From: Myxococcales bacterium
Lineage (GTDB): Bacteria > Myxococcota_A > Polyangia > Polyangiales > Polyangiaceae
Direction of reading: 5' to 3'
Assembly: GCA_947473045.1 (NCBI GenBank)
Contig: CANJCO010000048.1
Coordinates: forward strand, 1-39,544
Length of the DNA stretch: 39,544 nt
The notes beneath the pieces were generated by a model. That model was not told the origin of the DNA, did no database searches, and saw only the letters and a list, made by a program, of their open reading frames with translations. The translations under genes were made by a program, and so were the position numbers. Below are positions 8,874-16,905 of the stretch, piece after piece. Numbering within the stretch: position 1 is the stretch's first letter; each line of letters starts with the position of its first letter.

Positions 8874-9716
8874 ATGAGTGAAAACGCGGAGCAGATTTGG
8901 CAATGGAACGGCGTGCTGGGCGCCAAGTGGGTCGCCGAGCAGGAGTCGCTCGACGCTCAGCTCGCGCCGATGTCGCAGCTGCTGGCTGAGGCCGCCGGCG
9001 CCCAGCCGGGCGACCACGTGCTCGACGTCGGTTGCGGCTGCGGCGCGACGACCCTCGCGCTCGCGCAGGCGGTCGGCGTAACCGGGCAGGTCGTGGGCGT
9101 CGACGTTTCGACTCCCATGCTCGCGCGGGCGGCTCAGCGGCTCGCCGGGCTGCCACGGCCACCGGAGCTGGTCCAGGCCGACGCGCAGACCGCGGCCCTC
9201 GGCGAAGCTCGCTTCGATCGGATCGTCTCGCGCTTCGGTGTGATGTTCTTCTCCGATCCCGCGCAGGCGTTCGCGAACCTCGCGCGCGCGCTCAGGCCGG
9301 GTGGCAGGCTCGCGTTCGTGTGCTGGCGCGCCGCGAGCGAAAACCCGTGGGCGCATGTGCCGCTGTCGGTCGCGCTGAGGCACGTGCCGCAGCCGGCGCC
9401 AGGCGATCCGCACGCGCCGGGCCCCTTTGCGTTCGCCGACGCGGCGCGCACAGGAGCGATGCTCGAGGCGGCCGGTTTTCGCGCCGTTCGCGCAGAGCCC
9501 AGCGACGGCGACATGTCACTCGGAGGAGCGCGTACCCTCGATGAGGCCGCCGCGTTCGCGACGCGGAACGGCCCCGCCGGACGCCTGCTGCGCGACGCGG
9601 CTCCCGAGGTGATCGCTCGAATCGAGGCCGAGCTCCGCGTTGCGCTCGCGCCCTGCCTGACCCCCACTGGCGTGCACATGCCCTACGCGGTCTGGGTCGT
9701 CACGGCGACCCGCTGA
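8874..9716 (+). CDS. Class I SAM-dependent methyltransferase
   Basis: The 280-residue product has a Rossmann-fold methyltransferase domain. Motif I is LDVGCGCGATT at ~50-60, followed by VVGVDVSTPML (acidic residue after strand 2), QADAQTAALGEARFDRIVSRFGVMFFSDP (motifs II/III) and LRPGGRLAFVCWR (post-III). This matches the UbiE/Methyltransf_11 group. The C-terminal ~100 residues resemble regions that select small-molecule substrates, but the substrate is unknown. The frame is open back to 8358; the ATG at 8874 is chosen because the upstream part is antisense to the aminotransferase and TACACT lies 6 bases before this ATG. Confidence 0.92.
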   Translation: MSENAEQIWQWNGVLGAKWVAEQESLDAQLAPMSQLLAEAAGAQPGDHVLDVGCGCGATTLALAQAVGVTGQVVGVDVSTPMLARAAQRLAGLPRPPELVQADAQTAALGEARFDRIVSRFGVMFFSDPAQAFANLARALRPGGRLAFVCWRAASENPWAHVPLSVALRHVPQPAPGDPHAPGPFAFADAARTGAMLEAAGFRAVRAEPSDGDMSLGGARTLDEAAAFATRNGPAGRLLRDAAPEVIARIEAELRVALAPCLTPTGVHMPYAVWVVTATR

Positions 9717-9770
9717 CGTACGCCGAAGTTGACCGTGGGGCATGATTCTCGTACGCGGAGAGTCGCGCCC

Positions 9771-12380
9771 GTGACGTCTTTTGCTTCCTCTCCCTGGGCC
9801 CTGCGCGCGCGCGCTGCGCTGCTGTTCGGCGGGCTCGGTGCGGCGACGGCAATGGCCCGCGGCGGGGCCCCTGCAAGCGACATCGACTCCCTCGCGACGG
9901 CGCTCGGAGCGGCCACGGCAGCCGTCGCGCGGCCCGAAGACGTACGTTGGGAGCCCTCGCGCGGAGCGCTCGAAGACTACATTTTAGGCCGTTTTGCGAT
10001 TTTTCTCGCGAGCGGCTCGGCAGGGGGACCGCGCGACGTGTACCGGGCGCGGGTGCGTCTGTCGCCGGAAGGACACCCCGTCGCCGTGGCCGACGTGCAC
10101 AACCTGACCGCGACGCCGCTCGGCGACGATCACGCGCTGGTGGTCAGCGGCACGCGCGCGGCGTTCGCGACCCTCGCGTACGGTCAGGAGCAGAGCGTCA
10201 CAGCCCTTGATCTCGCGGGTGAGGGCTCGCAAAATACTACGGAGACGCTCGCGGATCGCGCGATGGCCGGCGTCACGAATTTGCAGCAGACAGGCACGCC
10301 CGCCGGCGTGGCGCGCGTCGATCTGAGCTTCGATGCGCCCGCCCGGCGCGTGGGGCTCGCCATCGGCGACGGCGCGCTCGCGATCGAGCTGGGGGACGAC
10401 GTGGGCGTGCGACGCGCGACGCTCGATCTCGCACGCGGTGAGCTGGCTGCGCCGCTGCCGGGGCTCCACACCGAAGCTTCGCGGCACCTGCCGAAGCGCC
10501 CCATTTTCTGGGCGGTCGACACCGTGCGCGCCGTCCCGTGGATTGGCCCCGCCCCCATCGCGTGGCTGGAAGAGCGGGTCTTTGCGCTCAAAGACGCCGC
10601 GAAGCAGACAGCGTTCAAATTTCACGGCGAAGACGCCGCCGACACGCTCGCGGCTCCGAGCGCGGTGCCGCCCGAGGTGATCGGCGCGACTGCGGCCGCG
10701 ATGGAAGACGGCGCGTGGCCGCCCCGAAACATCGCGACGATCTGGAAGACCGCCGAGGCCGGCGAAGGCGAATGGAAGCCCGTGGCCAAGCCGTGGATGC
10801 GAAAGTTTCCCACTCCGGCGGGCGCACCCGAAGCGCCGTCGCCGTTCGTGAGCACCTTCGTTCGCCCCGACGAAGCCCGCCCGTATGCCCACGTGATGCT
10901 CGTCGAGATGGACATGCGCCAGCTCGATCTCGAAATGGAAGCCGGGATCGAGGATCCGAAGCCCCTCACCGGGCAGCACGGGCCGGGCCGGCTGCCACGC
11001 GATCCGAAGGTGCTGTCACGCGTAGTCGCAGCCTTCAACGGCGCCTTCAAGACCGAGCACGGCTTTTACGGGATGATGGTGCACAAGCGCGTGCTGCTGC
11101 CCCCGCAGCCGTTCGCGGCCACCGTCGTGCTCACCGACGACGGGCGGGCCGGATTCGGCTCGTGGGGCGCCACCCAGGAGATCGGCGGCCTGATCGAAGG
11201 CGCGACGCCGATCGAAGGCGCGAGCCTCGCTTCGTTTCGGCAGAACCTCGATCCGCTGATCGATCGCGGCGAGGTCAACCCGACCGGTCGCGCGCTGTGG
11301 GGCTACACGCTGCCCGGAAACGGCATGCAGACCGAGCGCACCGGGTTGTGCGTCACGTTCGCGGGACACCTGATTTACGCGTGGGGCGACGACGCGAGCG
11401 CCACGTCGATCGGCCGCGCGATGAAGCTCGCGGGCTGCGACTACGGCATGCACCTCGACATGAACCCGCACCACACCGGCTTCATCTTCACCACGATCAA
11501 CCAGATCAAAGGCCACGACTATCACTCCGAGTTGCTCACGCCGCTGATGGAGGTCTCGACCGATCGCTACATCGAATACGCGCCCAAAGACTTCTTCTAC
11601 ATGCTCCTGCGTGATCCGACGCCGACGCTTGGCGAAATCGCGTGGCTGCCCGACGGCGGAACGCAGCCGCCGCCGGCGTGGAGCCCGGGCGTGTGGCGCG
11701 GTCGCAGCGGCGACGTGGACGTGACGCTGTTCGAGCAGGGACGGGCCGGATTCCGGATCGCAGCGGGCACCGGCGAGCCCGACGCCAGAACCGGCGCGCA
11801 GCCGCAGCACGCGCTGGGCGACGACGACAAGAAGCGCGTGCTTTCGTCGATTACGCTTGGCACCGCGAGCGACAAGCGGGCGCTCGGACTGTCGACCTCC
11901 GGCAAGCGGCTGCTGGCCGACACTGGAGACGCTGACATGGCGGTGCTCGTCGCGCGGGCGAGCGACACCCTCGCGATCGCCATCGCGGGTGAGCCGATTG
12001 ATGGCGCAGCAGACGTGGACAGCGTCGAGTTGCCGCTGCTCGCCGACAAGGGCGCCGTGCGTGAGAGCGCCGAGCGCGCCCTTGTGACGCACGGCAAAGA
12101 CGCCCCCGCCCTTCGCGGCGCGCTCGGCGTCACGGCAAGCGGACGCGTGATGGTGGCGACCGCGGACGCCTCGCCGGCCCACCTCGCCACGGCGCTCGTC
12201 AAGGCAGGGTGCCTGCGCGTCGTGCTGCTCGATCGCGGGGCGATGGCGACGACCACTGTGCGAAGGTCGGGCACGCAGGCGCCGCCCGTGGCGGAGAGCA
12301 CGGAGACCACGCTTTTTGCGCTCGGGCGACCGATGCGGCCGCGCGGCTTCAAGTTCACCGCGCGGGGCGCGAAGAAGTAG
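9771..12380 (+). CDS. Large exported protein with a NAGPA-like (phosphodiester glycosidase) domain
   Basis: From the GTG at 9771 the 869-residue product has a signal peptide (MTSFASSPWALRARAALLF, then AMARGG), so it is probably periplasmic or secreted. Residues ~80-340 are a lineage-specific region I cannot assign. Residues ~365-600 resemble the NAGPA / DUF2233 superfamily: VVAAFNGAFKTEHGFYGMM, a GLCVTFAGHLIYAWGDD strand pair and GCDYGMHLDMNPHHTG where the family usually has a LDGGGS-like turn. Family members act on polysaccharide or glycosyl phosphodiesters, so an exopolysaccharide role is inferred. The segment at ~650-860 looks like a degraded second copy of the beta structure. TTG 9729 is an alternative start but would spoil the signal peptide. 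It converges on the sigma factor with a 6-base gap. Confidence 0.75.
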   Translation: MTSFASSPWALRARAALLFGGLGAATAMARGGAPASDIDSLATALGAATAAVARPEDVRWEPSRGALEDYILGRFAIFLASGSAGGPRDVYRARVRLSPEGHPVAVADVHNLTATPLGDDHALVVSGTRAAFATLAYGQEQSVTALDLAGEGSQNTTETLADRAMAGVTNLQQTGTPAGVARVDLSFDAPARRVGLAIGDGALAIELGDDVGVRRATLDLARGELAAPLPGLHTEASRHLPKRPIFWAVDTVRAVPWIGPAPIAWLEERVFALKDAAKQTAFKFHGEDAADTLAAPSAVPPEVIGATAAAMEDGAWPPRNIATIWKTAEAGEGEWKPVAKPWMRKFPTPAGAPEAPSPFVSTFVRPDEARPYAHVMLVEMDMRQLDLEMEAGIEDPKPLTGQHGPGRLPRDPKVLSRVVAAFNGAFKTEHGFYGMMVHKRVLLPPQPFAATVVLTDDGRAGFGSWGATQEIGGLIEGATPIEGASLASFRQNLDPLIDRGEVNPTGRALWGYTLPGNGMQTERTGLCVTFAGHLIYAWGDDASATSIGRAMKLAGCDYGMHLDMNPHHTGFIFTTINQIKGHDYHSELLTPLMEVSTDRYIEYAPKDFFYMLLRDPTPTLGEIAWLPDGGTQPPPAWSPGVWRGRSGDVDVTLFEQGRAGFRIAAGTGEPDARTGAQPQHALGDDDKKRVLSSITLGTASDKRALGLSTSGKRLLADTGDADMAVLVARASDTLAIAIAGEPIDGAADVDSVELPLLADKGAVRESAERALVTHGKDAPALRGALGVTASGRVMVATADASPAHLATALVKAGCLRVVLLDRGAMATTTVRRSGTQAPPVAESTETTLFALGRPMRPRGFKFTARGAKK

Positions 12381-12386
12381 GCTCCG

Positions 12387-13064
12387 TCAGGCCGCTTGCG
12401 TCCGCGAACGCTCGGCGCTGTCGGTCATCGCGCGGCGCAGCAAGGTCACTGCGCGGGCGTGAAGCTGCGAGACCCGGGGCTCGCTCACGCCCAGCTCTTC
12501 GGCGATGACCTTGAACTGCTCACCCTTGTAATAATGCATCCGAACGATCATTCGCTCGCGCTCGGGCAGCGACTCCACGGCGAGGTCGAGCTGCCGGCGC
12601 TCGGAGCGCTCGATGCTGGCCTCAAGCGGGTTCGGGGTCGAGTTGTCGATGAGCTGGCTCATCGACGGAGGGAGATCGTCGAAACCGACGACGGTGCTCC
12701 GCTCGGACGCCATCTGCGCGCCGCCCTTCGCCGCGGCGGTGACGCGCGAGCGGGCGCGGCGGGTCAGCCAATCCTGGGTGCGAAGCTCGTCGAGGATGGC
12801 GCCGCGAATGCGGATGCGCGCGTACCACTCGAACGTCGGGCTCCGGTCGTGGCCATTCTTACGAAGCGAGTCGATCAGTCCGTACGTGCCGGCGGCCACG
12901 AGATCGTCGCGAAGAACATTGGGCGGCAGCTTGCCGATGAAGCGCGCGACCACCTGCTGCACCAGAGGTAGATACGTCGTCACCTCGGCTGCCGTGGGCA
13001 CAGCGCAAAACACGCCTGATTCAGGCGACGAGGTCTCGGAGGCAGCAGCGGCGGTCGGCATCAT
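12387..13064 (-). CDS. FliA/WhiG-type alternative sigma factor (sigma-28 family)
   Basis: The protein is a sigma-70 family factor with the FliA arrangement. Region 2 is recognisable by LPLVQQVVARFIGKLP, DLVAAGTYGLIDSLRK, FEWYARIRIRGAILDELR and the diagnostic DWLTRRARSR. Region 4 is the helix-turn-helix LPERERMIVRMHYY...KVIAEELGVSEPRVSQLHARA. A short region 3 lies between. Starting at ATG 13064 gives 225 residues; a GTG at 13106 would add 14. FliA proteins direct flagellar or, in relatives without flagella, secretion or developmental genes; no flagellar operon is present here. An upstream box at 13173-13198 resembles a sigma-28 promoter and could allow self-regulation. Confidence 0.92.
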   Translation of the reverse strand: MMPTAAAASETSSPESGVFCAVPTAAEVTTYLPLVQQVVARFIGKLPPNVLRDDLVAAGTYGLIDSLRKNGHDRSPTFEWYARIRIRGAILDELRTQDWLTRRARSRVTAAAKGGAQMASERSTVVGFDDLPPSMSQLIDNSTPNPLEASIERSERRQLDLAVESLPERERMIVRMHYYKGEQFKVIAEELGVSEPRVSQLHARAVTLLRRAMTDSAERSRTQAA

Positions 13065-13106
13065 GCAGACCCCGTTTGCGGCTATCGTGCCAACCGTAAT
13101 AGTCAC

Positions 13107-13282
13107 GTAATTTCAAACAGTTAACAAATCCGGCGGCGCCCATGGGGTCAAAGAAAACCCCCCACCTAACCGATTTCGGTCGTATCCATGTGATTTTAGT
13201 GGCGATTGAGGGGGAGTGTCAGGATTGACCTACGCTTAACTTTCGTTCGAGCCACCCCTTAATTCCTTCAAATATGCCTAAA
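13107..13282 (-). promoter_or_regulatory. AT-rich regulatory region upstream of the sigma factor gene
   Basis: This 176-base gap is clearly richer in A and T than its surroundings. On the minus strand it carries TAAA (complement of 13195-13198), 14 bases, then ACCGAAAT (complement of 13173-13180). These resemble the sigma-28 consensus TAAA-N15-GCCGATAA, with a one-base shorter spacer and three mismatches in the -10. The same place forms a short inverted repeat, ACCGA-TT-TCGGT. A GGGGT/ACCCC pair (13144-13159) lies in the predicted leader. No hairpin with a T-run terminates the upstream peptidase gene; a GGGGTC/GACCCC pair (13299-13316) lies just inside that gene's 3' end. Confidence 0.4.
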
Positions 13283-14245
13283 TTACTTAGAAATGGCCGG
13301 GGTCAAATCGGACCCCTGCGGAGCCACGGGCGCGGCTGGCGGCGACGGCGACGGGGGGGCGACGACCGGCGCTTCGGGGGCCGGCGGCTGCGGGGGCTCG
13401 CTGGCCGGCGCCGACAAATGCGTCTCGTCGCCGACGTCGCTCGTGCCCTCGTCGGCATCGCTCGCCGGGGCGCTGTAACGCGGGGGCTCGCCGGGCTTCG
13501 AGAAGTCGACCCAGTAGGCCGAGCTCGCGCGGGTATCCATGTGCACAAACACGCTGTTGGGATAGTAGCCGCAGCCCGTGTTGCGCAGGGTTCGGCAGAA
13601 GTCGCGCACGACCTCGTTGGGCACGCCGCTCACGCGAAAGTCGACCGCGTGGCCGATGTTGTGGTTCGAGTGCGCAGTGTACTGCGTCGGCGAATAGGGC
13701 CGAAATCCGCTGACGACCTCGATCGTGCGGCTGCCAAAGTGGTTGCTCACGACCCCGAGCAGCGACATCAGGCGAGCGTCGATCGGGTGCGTGAGGCCGT
13801 TGGGATACCGGAGCATGCGCTCGATCCCCTGAATCGTCGGGGGGGGCAGGCGCCCGCGACGATCGCTGACGCGCAGGTTCGCCTCTTCGTTCGTGGCGAG
13901 CCGGCGCAAGTGCACGATCCCCGGCGTCCTGGGGCGGGCGGCGTAGACGACGGGCGCTGCGCCGTGACTGGTCGCAGGCCCGTGCGCGGCCCCGCCGTGG
14001 GCCACGTGAGGAGCAGGCGGCGGCGCGGGATTGACGCCGGGGATCACGAGCGTCTGGCCCACGCGAAGGTGCTTCACGTCTTTGAGGTGGTTGGCGTCGA
14101 CGATCGCCTTCAGCGCGACATGGTAGCGATGCGCGATGGCCTCGAGCGTGTGGCCGCGCGCGACTGTGTGCGAGATGTCTGCGCGCGCTGCGGCAGGAAG
14201 CAGCAACGCGAGGGCAAAAATAGAGACGGGAGCCGCGACCTTCAC
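13283..14245 (-). CDS. Secreted LysM plus M15/DUF882 murein peptidase
   Basis: The product (320 residues from GTG 14245) has a signal peptide (MKVAAPVSIFALALLLPAAARA). A LysM peptidoglycan-binding domain follows (HTVARGHTLEAIAHRYHV...LRVGQTLVIPG, ~30-72). The YcbK-like M15 zinc peptidase domain comes next: VVSGFRPYSPTQY, then HNIGHAVDF with the metal His and Asp, and VHMDT with the last His. The last ~70 residues are a Pro/Ala-rich tail, perhaps a wall spacer. It is predicted to cut peptide cross-links or trim peptidoglycan in the periplasm. GTG 14260 is an alternative start (five residues longer). The frame is open further back, but that part is antisense to the papain-like gene. It is divergent from that gene, with the two starts about 80 bases apart. 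Confidence 0.88.
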   Translation of the reverse strand: MKVAAPVSIFALALLLPAAARADISHTVARGHTLEAIAHRYHVALKAIVDANHLKDVKHLRVGQTLVIPGVNPAPPPAPHVAHGGAAHGPATSHGAAPVVYAARPRTPGIVHLRRLATNEEANLRVSDRRGRLPPPTIQGIERMLRYPNGLTHPIDARLMSLLGVVSNHFGSRTIEVVSGFRPYSPTQYTAHSNHNIGHAVDFRVSGVPNEVVRDFCRTLRNTGCGYYPNSVFVHMDTRASSAYWVDFSKPGEPPRYSAPASDADEGTSDVGDETHLSAPASEPPQPPAPEAPVVAPPSPSPPAAPVAPQGSDLTPAISK

Positions 14246-14327
14246 ATCCGCCGCATACACCCGCTGGGGCCCGGCGGAAACGGCTGCTGTTGACGCAGGT
14301 GCAGCTGCAGCGCCATGATCGGGGTCT

Positions 14328-15791
14328 ATGCGCAGGATCGTGCTGGTGGCTGCGTGCGCGCTGATGGCGATCGCGTGCAAACGAAAAGCGCTCGACGCCG
14401 ACGCCGGCCCGGCGCTTTCGGCCTCGGTCGACCTCGGTCCCGCCCTCGCTCCGCCGCCGCTGCGCGCCGCAACGCCGCCTGTCCCGCCCTTGCCCGCGCT
14501 GCCGAAGCTCGCAGGGCACGCTGCTGCCACGGCGCCGCCCGCATCGGCGCCGATCGCGGGCGATCCCGGCAACTGTCGGCGCGTTTGGACCGGCTCCGGA
14601 GTCGCGCCGCTCGTCTGCACGGGCAGCTCGTTGAACAGCGGCAGTCAGGCCGCGGGCGCCAGGGCCCTCATCGCCTATTCGCAGCTGTCGAGCGCGCTCG
14701 CGAGTCTGCCGGCCGTCGTCGATCACCGCGTCGAGAACGTCGAAGGTCCCGTGCGCAACCAAACGACGGTGCCAGCGTGCACGGCGTTCGCGATCGCCGC
14801 GGCGGTCGATCACTCCATCGCGCGCTGGACGGGGACGCCTGCGCAGGTGTCAGTGATGCAGATCTGGTCGCGCTATCACGAACCCGAGGAGCACGACTCA
14901 ATCCTCATGAACCTCGGCCACGACCTCGGCGCCGAAGAGCGTTGGCCGTTTGCCGTGATCGAAGCCACGAGCTGGCTGCCATGCACGCCGGGGCAGAAGC
15001 CGGGCAAGGCAGGCTGCGGCAACCCCGTCGACGCCGCGCACCTCGCGAAGGTCACGGGCGATCCGATCGCGTCGTTTCGGCAGATCGAGCGCGTCGATCC
15101 GACCAACGTCCTCGCCATGAAGCTGAAGCTCGCGGCGGGCCAGGACATCGTCGTCGCGATGACCGTGCCCGACACCTTCACTGCGGTCGGAAAAGCCGGC
15201 GCGAAGTACGTTCCCAACTACGCGAACGCGCCGAAAGACTCGGGCCACGCCATGCTGCTGGCGGGCTACGCGAGCTTTTCGCACGGCACGTATTTTCTGG
15301 TGCACAACAGCTGGGGCAAGGAGTGGGGCGACGGCGGCTACGCCTGGCTGCATGAGGCCACCGTCGCGAAGTGGACGAAAGACGCCGCGATCATCGGGGC
15401 CGAACCCAGGAGCGGCGCCTCTGCAGTGCGCGCGCAGCGAGGCCGCGGCCAAACCACGTGCGACGCCGGCCTCGTGCCCGACAGCATCCGGGGCACGTGC
15501 GCGCCGCCCTGCGCCGACGGCAGCCCAAGACATGCGGGGGTCTGTGCCGTCGCCGGGCAATGTCCCGCGTCGTACGTAAACCTCACCGGGTCGTGCGTGC
15601 TGGCCGCGCCCACGAGCACCGGCGTCGATCCCGCCACCGGCATTCGCTACGCCTGCGGGCCGGGCGGCTGCGCCTACACGCTGCCGCGCACGGTCGACGC
15701 GGCATGCACGGGCAATTCGTGCATGGCCTCGTGTCCCGCGCCCGACTACCGCGTGGCGAAGGCGGGCGGCGAGGTCACGTGCGTGGAGTGA
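14328..15791 (+). CDS. Papain-family (C1A) cysteine peptidase lipoprotein
   Basis: The 487-residue product starts with a lipoprotein signal (MRRIVLVAACALMAIAC, Cys17 being the lipidated residue). An Ala/Pro-rich linker runs to ~75. The C1A peptidase domain shows all four catalytic positions: Gln145 and Cys151 in VRNQTTVPACTAFA, His307 in SGHAMLLAGY and Asn327 in VHNSWGKEWGDGGYAWL. The usual CGSCWAF around the nucleophile is replaced by PACTAFA, so the neighbouring disulfide cysteine is missing. There is no recognisable inhibitory propeptide. The last ~120 residues form a separate cysteine-rich domain (12 or more Cys) resembling myxobacterial secreted repeats. Substrate unknown; likely an outer-membrane or surface protease. 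It ends one base from the convergent gene at 15793. Confidence 0.88.
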   Translation: MRRIVLVAACALMAIACKRKALDADAGPALSASVDLGPALAPPPLRAATPPVPPLPALPKLAGHAAATAPPASAPIAGDPGNCRRVWTGSGVAPLVCTGSSLNSGSQAAGARALIAYSQLSSALASLPAVVDHRVENVEGPVRNQTTVPACTAFAIAAAVDHSIARWTGTPAQVSVMQIWSRYHEPEEHDSILMNLGHDLGAEERWPFAVIEATSWLPCTPGQKPGKAGCGNPVDAAHLAKVTGDPIASFRQIERVDPTNVLAMKLKLAAGQDIVVAMTVPDTFTAVGKAGAKYVPNYANAPKDSGHAMLLAGYASFSHGTYFLVHNSWGKEWGDGGYAWLHEATVAKWTKDAAIIGAEPRSGASAVRAQRGRGQTTCDAGLVPDSIRGTCAPPCADGSPRHAGVCAVAGQCPASYVNLTGSCVLAAPTSTGVDPATGIRYACGPGGCAYTLPRTVDAACTGNSCMASCPAPDYRVAKAGGEVTCVE

Positions 15792-15792
15792 C

Positions 15793-16884
15793 TCAGCCCT
15801 TTTGGGTGCTCGCGATGAGCTCGAACTCGCGCTCGTAACTCGAGAGCTGCTCGGTCACGATATCGAGATTCTTCTGGTTCTGATCGCTGCTCTCGGCCCG
15901 GCCAAGATCGAGCATCTGGCGGCGGATCTCGCCGAGCTGATCGCAGAGCTTCGACAGGCGAACGAGGTCGCGCGTTTTGCGGTCTTTGCCAGCAAAATGC
16001 TCGCCATATTCGGCGAACACCTCGTTGGCCGCGCCGCCCAGCAGGCCCATGAGATCGGCCAGCGAAGTGGTCTTGCGCGCCTTGCGAACCTCCGCCAGCT
16101 CGGCCTTGAACATGGCGATTTGGCGCTCGACGATGCCGATGTTGTTGGTGTTGTTTCCGTCGTCGAGACCGGCGTCCTTCAGCACGCGCATTTCGTCCTG
16201 AACGGCTTCGAGCTCCTCGATCATCCGCGAAAGCAGCGCCGGCCGGCGGGTCGAGCGCGACTTGCCGGCAAAGTGGTCCTGATACGCCTTGAACTGACCG
16301 TTGGCGCGCTGGGCAAGGCCGCTGCCGCGTTCGTCGAGCGAGCCCGCGACGTGGGCCTCCTCGATGGCGCGAAGCTCGGTCGTGTACATCGCCGAAGTCG
16401 AGCGGACCAAAGAGCGATCCTCGCCGAACAGCGGGCTCTTCACCTTCGCGATGACGTCGTCCATCGCGACGCCGATCGCCTCGAGATCGGCGATGAGCTC
16501 GCGGAGCAGACTGCCGTCCCGCGTCGCCCGCGATTGTCCCGCGAAGTGGCGGTGATAGCGGGCGAAGGCGAGGTTGGCGCCGGTGGCGAGCGGCGCGAAG
16601 CTGTCGACCTCCGGGGGCGCGTTCTTCGCCTGCACGATGAGCTGGCGCTCTTTTTTGTAGAGCGTGACGTTGTCGGACGCGGTGGCGAGGAGCTCGGCCA
16701 GGCCGGCGGGCGCGGCGGCCGCTGGAATGGTCTTGATGCGCAGGACCATGCTCTCGGTGTCGCGGATCAGCGCGTCAAGCTCGTCGAGGTTGCGCGTTGC
16801 ACGAGCGTGGCCCGCAAACTGCGCCTCGTAGCGGGCGGCGATGCGGTCGAGCTCCTGGGCGAATGCTGCTGCGGGTGTGGCCAT
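15793..16884 (-). CDS. Four-repeat helical protein (YxxHFAGxxRxTR repeats), unknown family
   Basis: I do not recognise a described family. The 363-residue protein has no signal peptide or membrane segment and is predicted mostly helical. It consists of four units of ~91 residues, each opening with FxxYxxHFAGxxRxTR: YEAQFAGHARATR at 19, YHRHFAGQSRATR at 110, YQDHFAGKSRSTR at 201 and YGEHFAGKDRKTR at 293. Each signature is followed by a helix (LLxxLIxxLExI), an acidic or glycine-containing turn, and a second helix (YxxExxxIxxA). Spacing is 91, 91 and 92 residues; the last unit is shorter. It follows the DUF6600 lipoprotein by 21 bases on the same strand, so the two are probably co-transcribed. 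TAACAT lies 10 bases before the ATG as a possible own promoter. Confidence 0.85.
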   Translation of the reverse strand: MATPAAAFAQELDRIAARYEAQFAGHARATRNLDELDALIRDTESMVLRIKTIPAAAAPAGLAELLATASDNVTLYKKERQLIVQAKNAPPEVDSFAPLATGANLAFARYHRHFAGQSRATRDGSLLRELIADLEAIGVAMDDVIAKVKSPLFGEDRSLVRSTSAMYTTELRAIEEAHVAGSLDERGSGLAQRANGQFKAYQDHFAGKSRSTRRPALLSRMIEELEAVQDEMRVLKDAGLDDGNNTNNIGIVERQIAMFKAELAEVRKARKTTSLADLMGLLGGAANEVFAEYGEHFAGKDRKTRDLVRLSKLCDQLGEIRRQMLDLGRAESSDQNQKNLDIVTEQLSSYEREFELIASTQKG

Positions 16885-16894
16885 GAGGGCGATG

Positions 16895-16900
16895 ATGTTA
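16895..16900 (-). promoter_or_regulatory. Weak candidate -10 (TAACAT) 10 nt before the HFAG-repeat gene
   Basis: TAACAT on the minus strand lies between the end of the DUF6600 gene and the ATG at 16884, 10 bases from the start codon. It may give the repeat-protein gene its own transcript in addition to read-through. Confidence 0.25.
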
Positions 16901-16905
16901 GCACG

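Noticed and set aside
13299-13316. GGGGTC/GACCCC inverted repeat as terminator of the LysM/M15 gene
   Set aside because: It lies inside the coding sequence just before the stop and is not followed by a T-run.
13287-14813. A long minus-strand frame overlapping the M15 peptidase and papain-like genes
   Set aside because: Its translation is Arg-rich without motifs, while the neighbouring frame shows LysM and M15 signatures.
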